Source: Chloroflexota bacterium
GTDB taxonomy: Bacteria > Chloroflexota > Anaerolineae > SpSt-600
Assembly: GCA_011041825.1 (NCBI GenBank)
Contig: DRAO01000443.1
Location: forward strand, 1-7,001
DNA: 7,001 nucleotides
Direction: 5' to 3'
This document shows positions 6,793 through 7,001 of this stretch, in pieces (position 1 is the stretch's first letter; every line of letters starts with the position of its first letter). The notes under the pieces are model-generated. The model saw only the letters and a list, made by a program, of their open reading frames with translations. It had not been told where the DNA came from and made no database searches. Both the position numbers and the translations under genes were made by a program.

Positions 6793-6921
6793 TTTCCTAA
6801 ACTTTTTGCCGAGCAGGGGGTTATTTCTTCGACGGCAGTGAAGCTGCCGTCGAAGAAACAACCTTCCTCAAGGGGTATCCAAAGGTATTGCCAACCTTGT
6901 GTTGGCGGAGCATCAGGGCTT
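6793..6921. other. Convergent spacer after grpE
   Basis: No gene is supported here. Apart from the palindromic repeat, it holds a 6-bp hairpin at 6890-6895/6901-6906 (GCCAAC/GTTGGC) that lies 15 nt beyond the stop of the minus-strand gene and has no U-tract. No classical terminator is seen for grpE; ACTTTTTGCC at 6801-6810 has a T-run but no preceding stem. Confidence 0.5.
6824..6885. repeat. Palindromic repeat element, copy 2, downstream of grpE
   Basis: Second copy, beginning 31 nt after the grpE stop and in the same orientation as copy 1, identical at 47 of 62 positions. Its stem is 15 bp (6824-6838 with 6844-6858, 5-nt loop). Compared with copy 1, two pairs change on both sides at once: 6824/6858 is T-A where copy 1 has A-T, and 6837/6845 is A-T where copy 1 has G-C. 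A third pair is G-C where copy 1 has G-T. The remaining differences lie in the loop and a 7-nt spacer in the tail. The base polarity again opposes terminator function. Confidence 0.8.
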
Positions 6922-7001
6922 CTACCCCGCTCGGAATCCCGTGTTCCGAGCAAAGGTGTCCCTCAACCTCTCCCCATACTGCTTCTTGTAATACTCCAGA
7001 T
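6922..7001 (-). CDS. C-terminal end of an unidentified protein (partial)
   Basis: The last 25 codons and TAG stop of a minus-strand gene whose start lies beyond the right edge. The visible residues run LEYYKKQYGERL, then RDTFARNTGFRAG. It is accepted as coding because third positions are overwhelmingly G or C, like dnaK and grpE, and because the charged, tyrosine-rich helical segment looks like a natural protein end. The other minus-strand frame that stays open here has low-complexity content and runs into the repeat. The family was not recognised from so short a piece. It converges on grpE. Confidence 0.55.
   Translation of the reverse strand, partial: LEYYKKQYGERLRDTFARNTGFRAG
6929..6951. 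other. Hairpin inside the end of the partial minus-strand gene
   Basis: An 8-bp perfect inverted repeat, GCTCGGAA (6929-6936) and TTCCGAGC (6944-6951), with a 7-nt loop, covers codons 3 to 9 before the TAG of the minus-strand fragment. No U-tract follows on either strand. It may be incidental, given the GC content. Confidence 0.4.

Noticed and set aside
6824..6858. Repeat copy 2 as an intrinsic terminator of grpE
   Set aside because: The stem has T at its 5' base and A at its 3' base on both strands, so no U-tract follows the hairpin in either direction.
1..7001. CRISPR array, tRNA, rRNA or insertion sequence
   Set aside because: No regularly spaced repeats, no tRNA T-loop signature, no rRNA signature, and no transposase-like coding frame were seen on either strand.

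Overview
This 7 kb window carries the core of an Hsp70 chaperone locus (dnaK and grpE) and a large membrane protein gene, with three small accessory genes between and beside them. The strong G/C bias at third codon positions, the full-length GrpE-dependent type of DnaK, and a DUF2723 membrane protein with a long beta-rich C-terminal half suggest a Chloroflexota bacterium, perhaps a thermophilic Anaerolineae-like one. That assignment is inferred from protein style only; there is no rRNA in the window to confirm it.

Layout. Positions 1-303 have no gene. Bases 4-123 form a dense cluster of GC-rich hairpins that could be tandem terminators or the 3' part of a structured RNA. Positions 304-3219 (minus) encode a DUF2723 (GT-C fold, protein-mannosyltransferase-like) membrane protein of up to 971 residues. 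A 162 bp divergent intergenic region follows, with a possible near-leaderless promoter for the minus-strand gene. Positions 3382-3633 (plus) encode a small cysteine-rich, probably metal-binding protein, and 17 nt later dnaK (3651-5537) starts behind a near-perfect Shine-Dalgarno sequence, so the two are probably cotranscribed. A long hairpin directly after dnaK has terminator polarity in both directions and separates it from a convergent minus-strand pair, DUF4160 (6145-5885) then DUF2442 (5875-5609). That pair looks translationally coupled and toxin-antitoxin-like. It lies between dnaK and grpE (6271-6792, plus). The window ends in the C-terminal codons of an unidentified minus-strand gene (6922-7001).

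How it works together. DnaK is the ATP-dependent chaperone and GrpE its nucleotide exchange factor. DnaJ and HrcA are not in the window, and no CIRCE operator was found upstream of either chaperone gene. The DUF4160/DUF2442 pair has no evident link to folding and may be an insertion that split an ancestral chaperone cluster.

The most unusual feature is a 62-nt repeat present twice, at 6178-6239 and 6824-6885, flanking grpE. Both copies have a long palindromic stem and a conserved 3' tail. They differ by two compensatory base-pair swaps, so the paired structure appears to be maintained, and the U/A distribution is the reverse of an intrinsic terminator.
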